Shown piece by piece: positions 1 through 6,707 of a DNA stretch of 12,152 nucleotides. Origin of the DNA: Aquimarina sp. (GTDB lineage Bacteria > Bacteroidota > Bacteroidia > Flavobacteriales > Flavobacteriaceae). A program made the translations under genes and the position numbers. The notes beneath the pieces are model-generated. The model was given only the letters and a program-made list of their open reading frames with translations. It had not been told where the DNA came from and searched no databases. Each line of letters starts with the position of its first letter. Within the stretch, counting starts at the first letter, position 1. The stretch covers positions 1-12,152 of the forward strand of contig NZVW01000008.1 of the NCBI GenBank assembly GCA_002697475.1, written 5' to 3'.

Positions 1-118
1 CCGGTGCAAACCCGACTTGTTTGGAAGTGATTTTGTGCTCCCTATTGTGCTGTGCGCGGGCAAAGATTACCGGGAAACGATATTCTGTTTTTCTTGGTAG
101 CGGGCGGTGCACAAACCT
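1..118. other. GC-richer foreign segment at window edge, interrupting the efflux channel gene
   Basis: Bases 1-120 contain 61 G/C (about 51%), against 44 of 120 (about 37%) in bases 121-240. The boundary coincides with the point where the minus-strand channel protein stops resembling its family, just after EGKNFLVTNLV. GGTGCAAACC (3-12) recurs as GGTGCACAAACC (106-117), and GCGGGC occurs at 56-61 and 100-105, so the segment may be one unit of a repeat with a period near 103 bases. No transposase, terminal inverted repeat or RNA gene can be read. It could be the edge of a mobile element, an intron-like insertion, a dispersed repeat or a misassembled contig end; the sequence does not decide between these. 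Confidence 0.5.
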
Positions 119-667
119 CACCAGATTAGTGACAAGAAAGTTTTTACCTTCCGTAGATGCTAGATATTCTAAAACGGATGCTTTTTTTGCGTTTCGTAAT
201 TTTTTCCAAATATCAAGTTCCCAGGAGGCTGTTAGTCCAAAACCAAAATTCGGTAGTGGTTCCGGGAACTCTTCTCCAGGTTTAATCTCTAAAGAACGCT
301 CTATTGAACCGTTACGTGTATAACTTCCTGATTTGTCAATATCTGCGCCAGCTTGTAGTCCGATAAAGGGTAAATATTCTCCTTTCCTGATATTAATCTC
401 ATTTTTAGCAATTTCAATTCTTTGTAACAGCATATTTACTTCCTGATTGTTTACCAAAGCTGAATCAATTAATGCTAAAAGTTGAGGGTCTTTAAAAAAA
501 TACTCTCTCTCTAATATTGAGGCGCTAGTAGTATCTATGCTTGTTTCATTATAATTTCCGGGTAATGTAATATTTCCCTCTCGCTGCGTTAGTTTTGGTA
601 TTCCACAAGAAGTAAGTAATAGAGCTATTCCAAAACTAATACTGTATATGTATCTATTCATTTTCAT
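1..667 (-). CDS. RND efflux outer-membrane channel lipoprotein (TolC/OprM/CusC family), N-terminal part, probably interrupted
   Basis: The minus-strand frame starts at ATG 667 (MKMNRYIYS; a second ATG lies at 661) and stays open to the edge. A lipoprotein signal ends LLLTSC with Cys21 as the lipidation site. The next ~160 residues match the outer-membrane factor family: an early helix (LLALIDSALVNNQEVNMLLQ), a strand-like stretch with GEYLPFIGLQAGAD, and the conserved SWELDIWKKLRNAKKAS. The protein would form the trimeric exit duct for the RND pump encoded just upstream. Its start overlaps the permease stop by 8 or 14 bases, implying translational coupling. After about residue 184 (NLV) the family normally continues with a helix of the AEIANSYYEL type; here the frame instead reads a basic, unrelated sequence (RFVHRPLPRKTE) from GC-richer DNA. 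The gene is therefore probably disrupted or chimeric. Family call is firm; intactness is doubtful. Confidence 0.85.
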   Translation of the reverse strand, partial: MKMNRYIYSISFGIALLLTSCGIPKLTQREGNITLPGNYNETSIDTTSASILEREYFFKDPQLLALIDSALVNNQEVNMLLQRIEIAKNEINIRKGEYLPFIGLQAGADIDKSGSYTRNGSIERSLEIKPGEEFPEPLPNFGFGLTASWELDIWKKLRNAKKASVLEYLASTEGKNFLVTNLVRFVHRPLPRKTEYRFPVIFARAQHNREHKITSKQVGFAP

Positions 668-3600
668 CGGTTTCTTCATTTTTATAATAACTATAGTCTT
701 CAGATAATGGATGTAGCTGTTCATTTTTAATCAGTTTTCTTCCTTCAATAAGTTTTCCGAATATGAGATATAATCCTGGTATAATGATTACTCCAAAAAT
801 GGTCCCGAATAACATGCCTCCTAATGAGGATGTACCAATGGTTCGGTTTCCGATCGCACCGGCTCCGGTTGCTATAACCAATGGAATCAGTCCTGCAATA
901 AAAGCAAATGACGTCATCAAAATAGGTCTGAAACGGGCCTTAGCACCTTCTATAGCTGCCTCAGCAATGGATAATCCTTCTTGATGTTTCTGTACCGCAT
1001 ATTCAACAATTAATACAGCATTCTTACCTAATAGTCCTACTAACATTACAAGTCCTACCTGAGCATAAATATCATTAGCCAGACCAAAAACTTTAAGTAA
1101 AAAGAAGGAACCAAAAATACCAGCGGGTAAGGACAGTACAACGGCCAGGGGCAGGATAAAGCTCTCATATTGAGCTGCGAGAACCAGATACACGAAAATT
1201 AGTACTACAATGAAAATGACAATAGCTTCATTACCACGATTGGCTTCATCGAAGGTTAAACCCTCCCAGGCAATATCGTATCCTCTTGGTAAAGTTTGTT
1301 CTGCCACTTCTTCGATGGCTTTTATAGCATCGCCTGTTGTATACCCTTTAGCAGGAACACCTCGGATCGCAGCAGAATTATATAAATTGTATCGTGTAAT
1401 CTCATTTGGTCCCTGACGTTTATGCATTTTCATGAAGGCTGAATAAGGGACCATTTCACCTTCTTCATTTTTAACATAATAATTCAATATATCAGTCGGA
1501 TATCTCCTGTACTCAGGATCTGCCTGGGTATATACTTTAAAAAAGTTATTGAACCGTATAAAACCTTGTTCATAAGTACTACCAATTAGGATATTAAGGT
1601 TTTCCATAGCCTTACCAATAGAAACACCTTTTTGCATAGCTAGCTTGTTGTCTATCTCTAACTCATATTGAGGGTAGTTAGCCGCGTAAAAAGTAAATAA
1701 TCCGGTTAACTCCGGACGCTTACCTAAGGCTTCCATAAATTCCTGATTTATCTCATCAAATTCCTGATAATCTGTTTCGTTAGATTTATCTAACAAACGC
1801 ATAGCGATTCCTCCTGCAGCACCATAACCTGGAACAGCAGGTGGTTCAAAATATTCTATAACAGCACCAAAGTTCTTGGTTTTTTCTTCTAACTCTTCAA
1901 TAATTTCATGAACAGAATGATGTCGCTCTGACCAGCCCTTTAAATTGATCAGACAAGTACCGGCATTAGACCCTCTACCTTCAGTTAAGATTTCATACCC
2001 GGCTAATGAAGATACGGATTGAATATCTTCTATCTCTTCAGCTATTTGTTGTAGTTCTCTGGAAACCTTATTGGTAGCTTCAAGAGTAGATCCCGGAGGA
2101 GTTTGAATGATTGCATAAATCATACCCTGATCCTCTCCGGGAATAAAACCAGCAGGTAGCGTCTCATTTACTAATAAAGTTCCAACCGCAAAACCTCCAA
2201 TAATTAAAAAAGTAATTAATCTTCTTGCTACAATCTTATTTAGTAAGGTTGTGTAATGCCCCGTTAGTTTTTCAAAGTTTTTATTGAACGCATCGATCAC
2301 CCTATCCATAGGTGTCTTTTTCTTTTTTCCGTGATTGTTTTTCAATAGTATGGCACATAATACAGGTGTTAGAGTAAGTGCCACAACTCCTGAAATTATA
2401 ATGGATGATGCCATGGTAATTGAAAACTGTCTGTAAAAAATACCTACAGGGCCTGACATAAAAGCTACTGGAACGAAAACTGCAGTCATAACCAGTGTTA
2501 TGGCTACAATAGCACCTCCAATTTCTCCCAGTACTTTCTGAACAGCTTTAAAGGGTGTTAAGTTCTTCTCTTCTTCCATTTTAGCATGCACAGCTTCAAC
2601 TACAACAATAGCGTCATCTACAACAACCCCGATAGCTAAAACCAAAGCAAAAAGCGTAATCAGGTTAATAGTTAATCCAAAAGCTTTTATAAATATGAAA
2701 GCCCCGATTAATGATACAGGAACAGCTAAAGTAGGTATAAGTGTGGACCTCCAATCTCCAAGAAAAATAAATACTACTATAGCAACCAGTATGAATGCTT
2801 CTCCCAGAGTATGTATAACTTTATCTATAGAAGCATCTAAGAAATTAGAAACATCATAACTTATCTCATAGTTCATACCGGGAGGCAAATCTTCCTTAAG
2901 TTCAAGCATCTTGTCCTTTACCTGTTCTATAACATCGCTGGCGTTACTACCATAGGTTTGTTTAAGCACAATTGCTGCTGAAGGATAACCATCTTTGTTA
3001 GAATAGATATCAAAAAATTCACTCCCTAATTCTACAGTTGCAATATCCTTTAGTTTAAGGATCTCTCCTTCAGGGGTTGCACGTATGATAATATCCTCAT
3101 ATTGTTCCGGTTTATTAAGTCTTCCCTGATAAATCAGTACATATTCTAAGGATTGTGCTTGTATACCAGAACTTTGTCCCAGTCTACCGGGCCTTCCTAT
3201 AATACTTTGTTCGTCAATGGCTTCCATGACTTCTTCAGTAGAAACTTTATAAGCTCTCATACGGTCTGGCTTCAACCAAATTCTCATGGCATATTGTCTA
3301 CTACCTAAGATTTGGGCGCTGGCAATTCCTTTAATTCGATTAATTTCCGGGATGATATTCACATTAGCGTAATTGTACAGAAACTTTTCATCCGCGTTTT
3401 TATCCTTGCTGAATAAGTTAACATACATGAGCATACTAGGCTGTACTTTAGAAACAACTACGCCTTCTAGCTGCACCAATTGAGGTAACCTGTTTAAAAC
3501 CTGATCAACACGGTTTTTCACATTTACTACTGCTTTATCCGGATCTGTATCTAATTCAAAAATTACCTGTATGGTAGCCTCTCCGGCACTGGTGGCATCT

Positions 3601-3839
3601 GATATGATGTATTTCATACCCTGAACACCATTAATAGCTCTTTCTAACGGTATAAGTGTTGACTTGACCAGTACATCTGCGCTGGCCCCGGGATAGGCTA
3701 TGGTAACAATAACTCTGGGTGGTGCAATTTCAGGAAACTGGGATATCGGTAATGTTTTTATGGAAAGAAAACCAATAAAAATAATTACCAATGATATAAC
3801 GATAGCCAAAACTGGCCGTTGTATAAATTTTTTAAACAT
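654..3839 (-). CDS. RND multidrug efflux permease, HAE1 family (AcrB/MexB-like)
   Basis: A 1061-residue inner-membrane proton/drug antiporter, full length for the family. TM1 lies near residues 9-28, followed by the porter domain with AYPGASADV and QPSMLMYVNL. TM4 carries GVVVDDAIVVVEA, with Asp408-Asp409 matching the AcrB proton-relay pair Asp407/Asp408. TM10 carries GLLGKNAVLIVEYA, with Lys939 matching AcrB Lys940. GFIPGEDQG and AQYESFILPLAV are further HAE1 signatures and argue against a heavy-metal (CusA/CzcA) pump. It would take amphiphilic compounds from periplasm or membrane and pass them to the outer-membrane channel through the adaptor encoded upstream. It starts 108 bases after the adaptor stop, across a hairpin-rich spacer, and its end overlaps the channel gene. 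The ATG at 3839 begins the typical MFKKFIQRPVLA terminus. The substrate cannot be told from sequence. Confidence 0.96.
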   Translation of the reverse strand: MFKKFIQRPVLAIVISLVIIFIGFLSIKTLPISQFPEIAPPRVIVTIAYPGASADVLVKSTLIPLERAINGVQGMKYIISDATSAGEATIQVIFELDTDPDKAVVNVKNRVDQVLNRLPQLVQLEGVVVSKVQPSMLMYVNLFSKDKNADEKFLYNYANVNIIPEINRIKGIASAQILGSRQYAMRIWLKPDRMRAYKVSTEEVMEAIDEQSIIGRPGRLGQSSGIQAQSLEYVLIYQGRLNKPEQYEDIIIRATPEGEILKLKDIATVELGSEFFDIYSNKDGYPSAAIVLKQTYGSNASDVIEQVKDKMLELKEDLPPGMNYEISYDVSNFLDASIDKVIHTLGEAFILVAIVVFIFLGDWRSTLIPTLAVPVSLIGAFIFIKAFGLTINLITLFALVLAIGVVVDDAIVVVEAVHAKMEEEKNLTPFKAVQKVLGEIGGAIVAITLVMTAVFVPVAFMSGPVGIFYRQFSITMASSIIISGVVALTLTPVLCAILLKNNHGKKKKTPMDRVIDAFNKNFEKLTGHYTTLLNKIVARRLITFLIIGGFAVGTLLVNETLPAGFIPGEDQGMIYAIIQTPPGSTLEATNKVSRELQQIAEEIEDIQSVSSLAGYEILTEGRGSNAGTCLINLKGWSERHHSVHEIIEELEEKTKNFGAVIEYFEPPAVPGYGAAGGIAMRLLDKSNETDYQEFDEINQEFMEALGKRPELTGLFTFYAANYPQYELEIDNKLAMQKGVSIGKAMENLNILIGSTYEQGFIRFNNFFKVYTQADPEYRRYPTDILNYYVKNEEGEMVPYSAFMKMHKRQGPNEITRYNLYNSAAIRGVPAKGYTTGDAIKAIEEVAEQTLPRGYDIAWEGLTFDEANRGNEAIVIFIVVLIFVYLVLAAQYESFILPLAVVLSLPAGIFGSFFLLKVFGLANDIYAQVGLVMLVGLLGKNAVLIVEYAVQKHQEGLSIAEAAIEGAKARFRPILMTSFAFIAGLIPLVIATGAGAIGNRTIGTSSLGGMLFGTIFGVIIIPGLYLIFGKLIEGRKLIKNEQLHPLSEDYSYYKNEETDENE

Positions 3840-3857
3840 TGTATAAGAATTTTAATC

Positions 3858-3875
3858 CACATAATGGGTTATGTG
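3858..3875 (-). repeat. Hairpin 1 in adaptor-permease spacer
   Basis: A perfect 7-bp stem, CACATAA (3858-3864) against TTATGTG (3869-3875), encloses the 4-base loop TGGG on the plus strand. In the minus-strand transcript it lies about 18 bases upstream of the permease ATG and shares two bases with the next dyad. The position suits control of permease translation or mRNA stability; that role is inferred. Confidence 0.55.
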
Positions 3876-3897
3876 TTTTAGGATATATCCTAAAACA
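3874..3897 (-). repeat. Perfect 24-bp palindrome (hairpin 2) in adaptor-permease spacer
   Basis: Arms TGTTTTAGGA (3874-3883) and its exact complement (3888-3897) surround TATA, giving a flawless 24-bp dyad. In RNA this is a 10-bp stem with a 4-base loop. No U-run follows on the minus strand, so a simple intrinsic terminator is unlikely. An mRNA processing or stability element, a regulator site, or a small dispersed palindromic repeat are all possible. Confidence 0.6.
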
Positions 3898-3907
3898 GAA
3901 AAGAATG

Positions 3908-3939
3908 TTAGACGCCTTTAGTCATTTCTAGGTGTCTGA
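3908..3939 (-). repeat. Imperfect dyad (hairpin 3) just downstream of the adaptor stop codon
   Basis: TTAGACGCCT (3908-3917) pairs with AGGTGTCTGA (3930-3939) across a 12-base loop. On the plus strand all ten pairs form if two G-U pairs are allowed; on the minus-strand transcript two become mismatches. It begins nine bases after the adaptor stop and completes a run of three dyads in the 108-base spacer. It may be a leaky terminator or stability element of the operon. Confidence 0.35.
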
Positions 3940-3947
3940 TTAGATAT

Positions 3948-5027
3948 TTACTCTGCGTGTAATTCCAGACTAGCCATAACTTTAGAGGGGTCATGATAAT
4001 TGATCTCTATCTTTTGACCATTCTTCACTTTTCTAAGACCTTCAAGCAATATTTTATCCTTACCATTTAATCCATCTTTGATCACATATAAATGAGGTAG
4101 CTCTTCAGCAATTTCTATTTGCTTTTGATGTACCACATTATCCTGATCTATCACAAATACATACTTTTTGTCTAAAATCTCAAAAGTTGCTTTTTGTGGA
4201 ATAATTAAAGCATTTTTATAAGGAATGTTAATTAAAACATTGCCAGTTTCTCCGTGTCTTAAGATTCTATCCGGATTTTGAAATGTTGCTCTGAATTCAA
4301 TATTTCCGGTTTCGTGATTGAATTCGCCTTCAATAGTTTCTACAATACCATCCTGATTAAAAACCATACCATTGGCCATCTCTAATTTTACTTGTGATTG
4401 TTTTTGGCCTTTTTTGTCCAGAACATAATTAAGGTATTCTGCTTCCGGAACATTAAAATATACCCACATCTTACTGTTGTCTGATATAGTAGTAAGCAAT
4501 TCACCTTCTTCCAGAAGGCTTCCTTCTCTGGCGTGTAGATGATCCATAATTCCATCAAATGGTGCTTTGATATTAGTAAAGCCTAAATGTGTCTGGGCAA
4601 TAGTAACTTCGGCATTGGCTTTATTTAGTTTTGCTTTAGCTAATGCAAGCTCATTGGCAGACACTACATTCCTGTCTGCAAGTAGTTTGGTGTTTTTATA
4701 TTCTATCTCAGCAATTTCTGCTTCTGCTTTGTTTTTTTTAAGATCAGCTTCATAAACATTAGGTAATATTTTAAACATCTGCTGACCTTTTTGAAGAGAT
4801 TGACCTTCGTCAACATATATGTTTTGAAGATATCCTCGTTCTAAAGCTCTTAATTCTATATGTCTATAAGCATGGATCTGACAGACATATTCTCTGGTTA
4901 TCAGGGTGTCTTTTTGTAGTGGGTTTGAAACGGTTAATTTTAAATTTTCACTATGTTTTTCTTCCTTATGTGTACAACTAAATAATACTGTAAGTAATAA
5001 ACCTACAACTGCAATTCTTCTATTCAT
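3948..5027 (-). CDS. RND efflux periplasmic adaptor lipoprotein (membrane fusion protein, AcrA/MexA family)
   Basis: A 359-residue adaptor linking the RND permease to the outer-membrane channel. The signal MNRRIAVVGLLLTVLFSC puts the lipidated cysteine at 18, so it is probably anchored in the inner membrane facing the periplasm. Domains in order: first half of the lipoyl/barrel-sandwich domain around residues 50-90 (ERGYLQNIYVDEGQSLQKGQ), an alpha-helical hairpin about 95-150 rich in Lys, Glu and Ala, second lipoyl half about 155-185 (TNIKAPFDGIMDHLHAREG), then the beta-barrel and membrane-proximal domains ending near 345. Length and order match AcrA/MexA. The ATG at 5027 is chosen because it gives the complete lipoprotein signal. 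It is the first core gene of the minus-strand operon, 108 bases before the permease. A promoter candidate with a direct-repeat operator lies upstream. Confidence 0.94.
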   Translation of the reverse strand: MNRRIAVVGLLLTVLFSCTHKEEKHSENLKLTVSNPLQKDTLITREYVCQIHAYRHIELRALERGYLQNIYVDEGQSLQKGQQMFKILPNVYEADLKKNKAEAEIAEIEYKNTKLLADRNVVSANELALAKAKLNKANAEVTIAQTHLGFTNIKAPFDGIMDHLHAREGSLLEEGELLTTISDNSKMWVYFNVPEAEYLNYVLDKKGQKQSQVKLEMANGMVFNQDGIVETIEGEFNHETGNIEFRATFQNPDRILRHGETGNVLINIPYKNALIIPQKATFEILDKKYVFVIDQDNVVHQKQIEIAEELPHLYVIKDGLNGKDKILLEGLRKVKNGQKIEINYHDPSKVMASLELHAE

Positions 5028-5127
5028 GTTTACAGAATTTATATTTTAATAATTAGGTTAAACCTGTGTTTGGGAAAATTGAGATCTTGTATGTAGAATT
5101 CAGTAATGGCCTAATGGCTTTTATATC

Positions 5128-5156
5128 CAAAATATAATACAAGAAATAATGATCAA
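5128..5156 (-). promoter_or_regulatory. Candidate promoter for the adaptor-permease-channel operon
   Basis: On the minus strand TTG (5156-5154) is followed after 17 bases by TATATTTTG (5136-5128), one base off the Bacteroidota -7 consensus TAnnTTTG. The spacing fits the -33/-7 architecture of the primary sigma factor of this phylum. It would give a leader of roughly 90 bases. The match is imperfect, so this is a candidate only. Confidence 0.35.
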
Positions 5157-5177
5157 TGCTTATGATAGCTGATCAAT
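5150..5177. promoter_or_regulatory. Direct repeat TGATCAAT x2, candidate operator
   Basis: TGATCAAT occurs at 5150-5157 and 5170-5177, start-to-start spacing 20 bases, about two DNA turns, so both lie on the same helix face. Each contains the palindrome TGATCA. The copy nearer the operon contains the putative -33 TTG of the adaptor promoter. This is typical geometry for a dimeric regulator or response regulator. No regulator gene is visible next to it. Confidence 0.35.
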
Positions 5178-5202
5178 AGTAATTGAAGTCTAAAGTATTA
5201 GT

Positions 5203-5598
5203 CTAAATTCTGTAAACCTGATATAAGATTAATCTTGGAGTAGTGGAATAGAAAATAAAGTCTTTTCTAATACTGGTAATCTGAACTAAGTAATCAAGAT
5301 TATGATAAAATGCTACTATTGGAGAACCTGAATTATGAAAATTTTTATCCTCTACTTCAAGTTCATTTTTTTCTTCTTCCTCCTCCTCAATTTCTAAAAA
5401 TTCATCATAGAAAGTATCATTTGAACCTAGATATAAATGCACATCCTGTTCATGAGAATTTTCTATTGAACTGTTTATTTGAGAAGTACAATTCTGAAAA
5501 TCTGTGTAATATAATGAGCTCTTACCAATATTGGAATAGCCGCTCAGTTGAGCAGCTAAAATTATAATGGTTAAAAGAATAAAACGAACTCTGTACAC
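5203..5598 (-). CDS. Small exported protein of unknown function with acidic linker
   Basis: A 131-residue protein whose only sensible start is GTG at 5598; there is no internal methionine, and this start gives a clear hydrophobic export signal (RFILLTIIILAAQLSG). The middle is strongly acidic (about residues 65-87, including six consecutive Glu), and the end is hydrophobic and basic (STTPRLILYQVYRI). I do not recognise a domain. From memory, small exported proteins with a similar tail occur beside efflux operons in Bacteroidota, which I cannot verify here. It precedes the adaptor gene on the same strand by 175 bases and diverges from another small exported protein. A near-perfect -7 element lies 16 bases upstream. 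It could be an accessory or sensor peptide of the efflux system, or simply a neighbour. Confidence 0.6.
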   Translation of the reverse strand: MYRVRFILLTIIILAAQLSGYSNIGKSSLYYTDFQNCTSQINSSIENSHEQDVHLYLGSNDTFYDEFLEIEEEEEEKNELEVEDKNFHNSGSPIVAFYHNLDYLVQITSIRKDFIFYSTTPRLILYQVYRI

Positions 5599-5602
5599 TC
5601 TT

Positions 5603-5622
5603 TCAAAATTTTGACAAATGTA
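5603..5622 (-). promoter_or_regulatory. Promoter -7 element TACATTTG with overlapping palindrome
   Basis: TACATTTG on the minus strand (5622-5615) matches the Bacteroidota -7 consensus TAnnTTTG exactly and lies 16 bases from the GTG at 5598, so the leader would be about ten bases. No good -33 TTG is seen at the expected spacing. The 12-bp palindrome TCAAAATTTTGA (5603-5614) lies directly downstream, across the predicted transcription start, where a repressor could bind. Confidence 0.45.
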
Positions 5623-5724
5623 AAAATAAAATGATTGATAGAAATGTTTATGTTTAGTTTTAAGATTAAATTAAATATTGGATGTGTAATTAATCAAAAT
5701 AAAAAACGTTATTTTACGTATCAG

Positions 5725-6135
5725 ATGTTTACAAAAATAGTATCCATATTATTCGCCCTGCTAATCTTCTTCCAAAGTGTAGATGTGTCCTTTCAGGATT
5801 TGGCAGAAATTGATGAGATGATAGCACATGCCCAATATCATAAGGAAAAATATGGAGATGATATGAGTTCCTTTTTGTCTAAGCATTATGGAACGCTAAA
5901 AAAAGAGCACTCCAAAAATCACGATGAGGAAAAGCCGGATCATGATAAGCTTCCGTTTAAACGTCATAATACAAATCATTTGGTTTTTATTGGAATACAG
6001 AGCTTTTTAAATTTTGATTATAGTTTTGGAGAAGTCTATTTTCTTAAAGCTCCAGCCTTCAAAAAACACTTGAACTCAGAGTTACATAGTTCGGGCATTT
6101 TCCATCCTCCTAAATCTTCTTTTTTATTAGGGTAA
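5725..6135 (+). CDS. Small histidine-rich exported protein of unknown function
   Basis: The frame is open from 5635, but ATG 5725 is preferred because it places a signal sequence (MFTKIVSILFALLIFFQSVDVS) at the N-terminus; an upstream start would add a basic 30-residue extension with no typical features. The 136-residue product has 11 histidines, several in the segment KHYGTLKKEHSKNHDEE and the following PDHDKLPFKRHNTNH, then a hydrophobic patch and a tail SGIFHPPKSS. I recall similar small Bacteroidota proteins (HYG, LPF and GIFxPP signatures) near transport loci, but know no assigned function. Histidine clusters suggest metal contact, which is inference. It diverges from the other small exported protein across about 126 bases, and is followed after 127 bases by the thioredoxin gene on the same strand. 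Confidence 0.65.
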   Translation: MFTKIVSILFALLIFFQSVDVSFQDLAEIDEMIAHAQYHKEKYGDDMSSFLSKHYGTLKKEHSKNHDEEKPDHDKLPFKRHNTNHLVFIGIQSFLNFDYSFGEVYFLKAPAFKKHLNSELHSSGIFHPPKSSFLLG

Positions 6136-6145
6136 CTTAAGTTAC
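6132..6145. promoter_or_regulatory. Perfect 14-bp palindrome, candidate operator
   Basis: GTAACTTAAGTTAC is a perfect dyad overlapping the TAA stop of the small histidine-rich gene. It ends 22 bases upstream of the candidate -7 element of the thioredoxin-ApbE cluster, near where -33 contacts would fall. A dimeric regulator site is plausible. With no loop and no U-run it is a poor terminator. Confidence 0.35.
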
Positions 6146-6167
6146 TTATAAAGATATGACTAGGTCT

Positions 6168-6175
6168 TATTTTTG
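6168..6175 (+). promoter_or_regulatory. Candidate promoter -7 element (TATTTTTG) of the thioredoxin-ApbE cluster
   Basis: TATTTTTG matches TAnnTTTG exactly and lies 87 bases before the thioredoxin ATG. No TTG lies 17-21 bases upstream, so the -33 half is weak and an activator may be needed. The sequence is AT-rich, so a chance match is possible. Confidence 0.35.
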
Positions 6176-6262
6176 ATTGATTTCTTTAACATAAGAAGAT
6201 CAATTTTATAAAATTTACCACTGGCATATAAATTACCGGTTTTATTTATAAATTTAAAAAAG

Positions 6263-6703
6263 ATGATAAAAAATATATTTTTTATAGTTTTAATAACCGT
6301 TTGTTCAGTTAGTCTTAATGCACAGAATTGGACTACAAGTTTTGATGAAGCGAAGGATCAGGCTTCAAAGAAGGGTTTTCCTATAGTCTTGGTTTTTCAA
6401 GGGTCAGACTGGTGTGCACCGTGTATAAAATTGGATAAAGAAATTTGGAGCACAGAAGAATTTAAGAAATATGCTAAAGATCATTTTGTAATGCTTAAGG
6501 CTGATTTTCCCAGAAAAAAGAAGAATCAGTTACCGGACGAACAAAGAAAGCAAAATGAAATGCTGGCAGAGAAATATAATAAAAACGGATACTTTCCTTT
6601 TGTAATTGTAATGGATAAGGAGGGTAAGGTTTTAGGAGAAACAGGATATAAGAAAATGTCCCCTGCTGATTATATTAAATTATTATCATCCTATAAAGGG
6701 TAA
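6263..6703 (+). CDS. Periplasmic thioredoxin-like protein (Thioredoxin_7-type) with CAPC active site
   Basis: A 146-residue exported thiol oxidoreductase. The signal MIKNIFFIVLITVCSVSLNA is probably cleaved before Gln21. The thioredoxin fold follows: GFPIVLVFQGSDWCAPC with redox cysteines Cys51 and Cys54, a resolving helix, and the cis-proline loop at Pro112 (NGYFPFVIV), then the last strand (MDKEGKVLGETGY). An insertion of about 15 residues rich in Lys, Arg and Gln (KKKNQLPDEQRKQNEM) before the cis-Pro is usual for this subgroup. It probably reduces or isomerises disulfides of an envelope partner. It is the first gene of the cluster; the ApbE start follows four bases after its stop. The nearby DUF4266 lipoprotein with paired C-terminal cysteines is an obvious partner candidate, by inference. 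Confidence 0.9.
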   Translation: MIKNIFFIVLITVCSVSLNAQNWTTSFDEAKDQASKKGFPIVLVFQGSDWCAPCIKLDKEIWSTEEFKKYAKDHFVMLKADFPRKKKNQLPDEQRKQNEMLAEKYNKNGYFPFVIVMDKEGKVLGETGYKKMSPADYIKLLSSYKG

Positions 6704-6707
6704 TGTT

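Larger units (their letters stand above)
5028..5217. repeat. 14-bp perfect inverted repeat flanking the adaptor upstream region
   Basis: GTTTACAGAATTTA (5028-5041), directly against the adaptor start codon, is the exact reverse complement of TAAATTCTGTAAAC (5204-5217), which overlaps the last codons and stop of the upstream small gene. The arms bracket about 160 bases of mostly non-coding DNA. In a read-through transcript they could pair and occlude the adaptor start; alternatively they mark ends of a small inserted segment, although no target duplication was seen. Confidence 0.4.

Noticed and set aside
21..323. Plus-strand open frame of 100 codons at the left edge
   Set aside because: Most of it is antisense to the channel gene, which has clear family motifs; the peptide has no recognisable domain or export signal.
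763..1416. Two plus-strand open frames within the permease region
   Set aside because: They are antisense to highly conserved RND transmembrane and porter sequence; products are low-information shadows.
654..3839. Heavy-metal (CusA/CzcA-type) assignment for the RND permease
   Set aside because: HAE1 motifs GLLGKNA and GFIPGEDQG are present and metal-relay methionine/glutamate signatures were not seen; a drug-type pump fits better.
4567..4755. Plus-strand open frame rich in Ala, Leu and Ser
   Set aside because: It is antisense to the adaptor's helical hairpin, whose Lys/Glu/Ala codons read as Ser/Leu/Ala on the other strand.
5310..5567. Plus-strand 85-codon frame opposite the small acidic protein
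   Set aside because: The minus-strand frame has a clean signal sequence and a consensus -7 element; the plus-strand frame has neither.
5635..5724. Upstream start for the histidine-rich small protein
   Set aside because: It adds about 30 basic residues before a good signal sequence, so the later ATG at 5725 is more likely.
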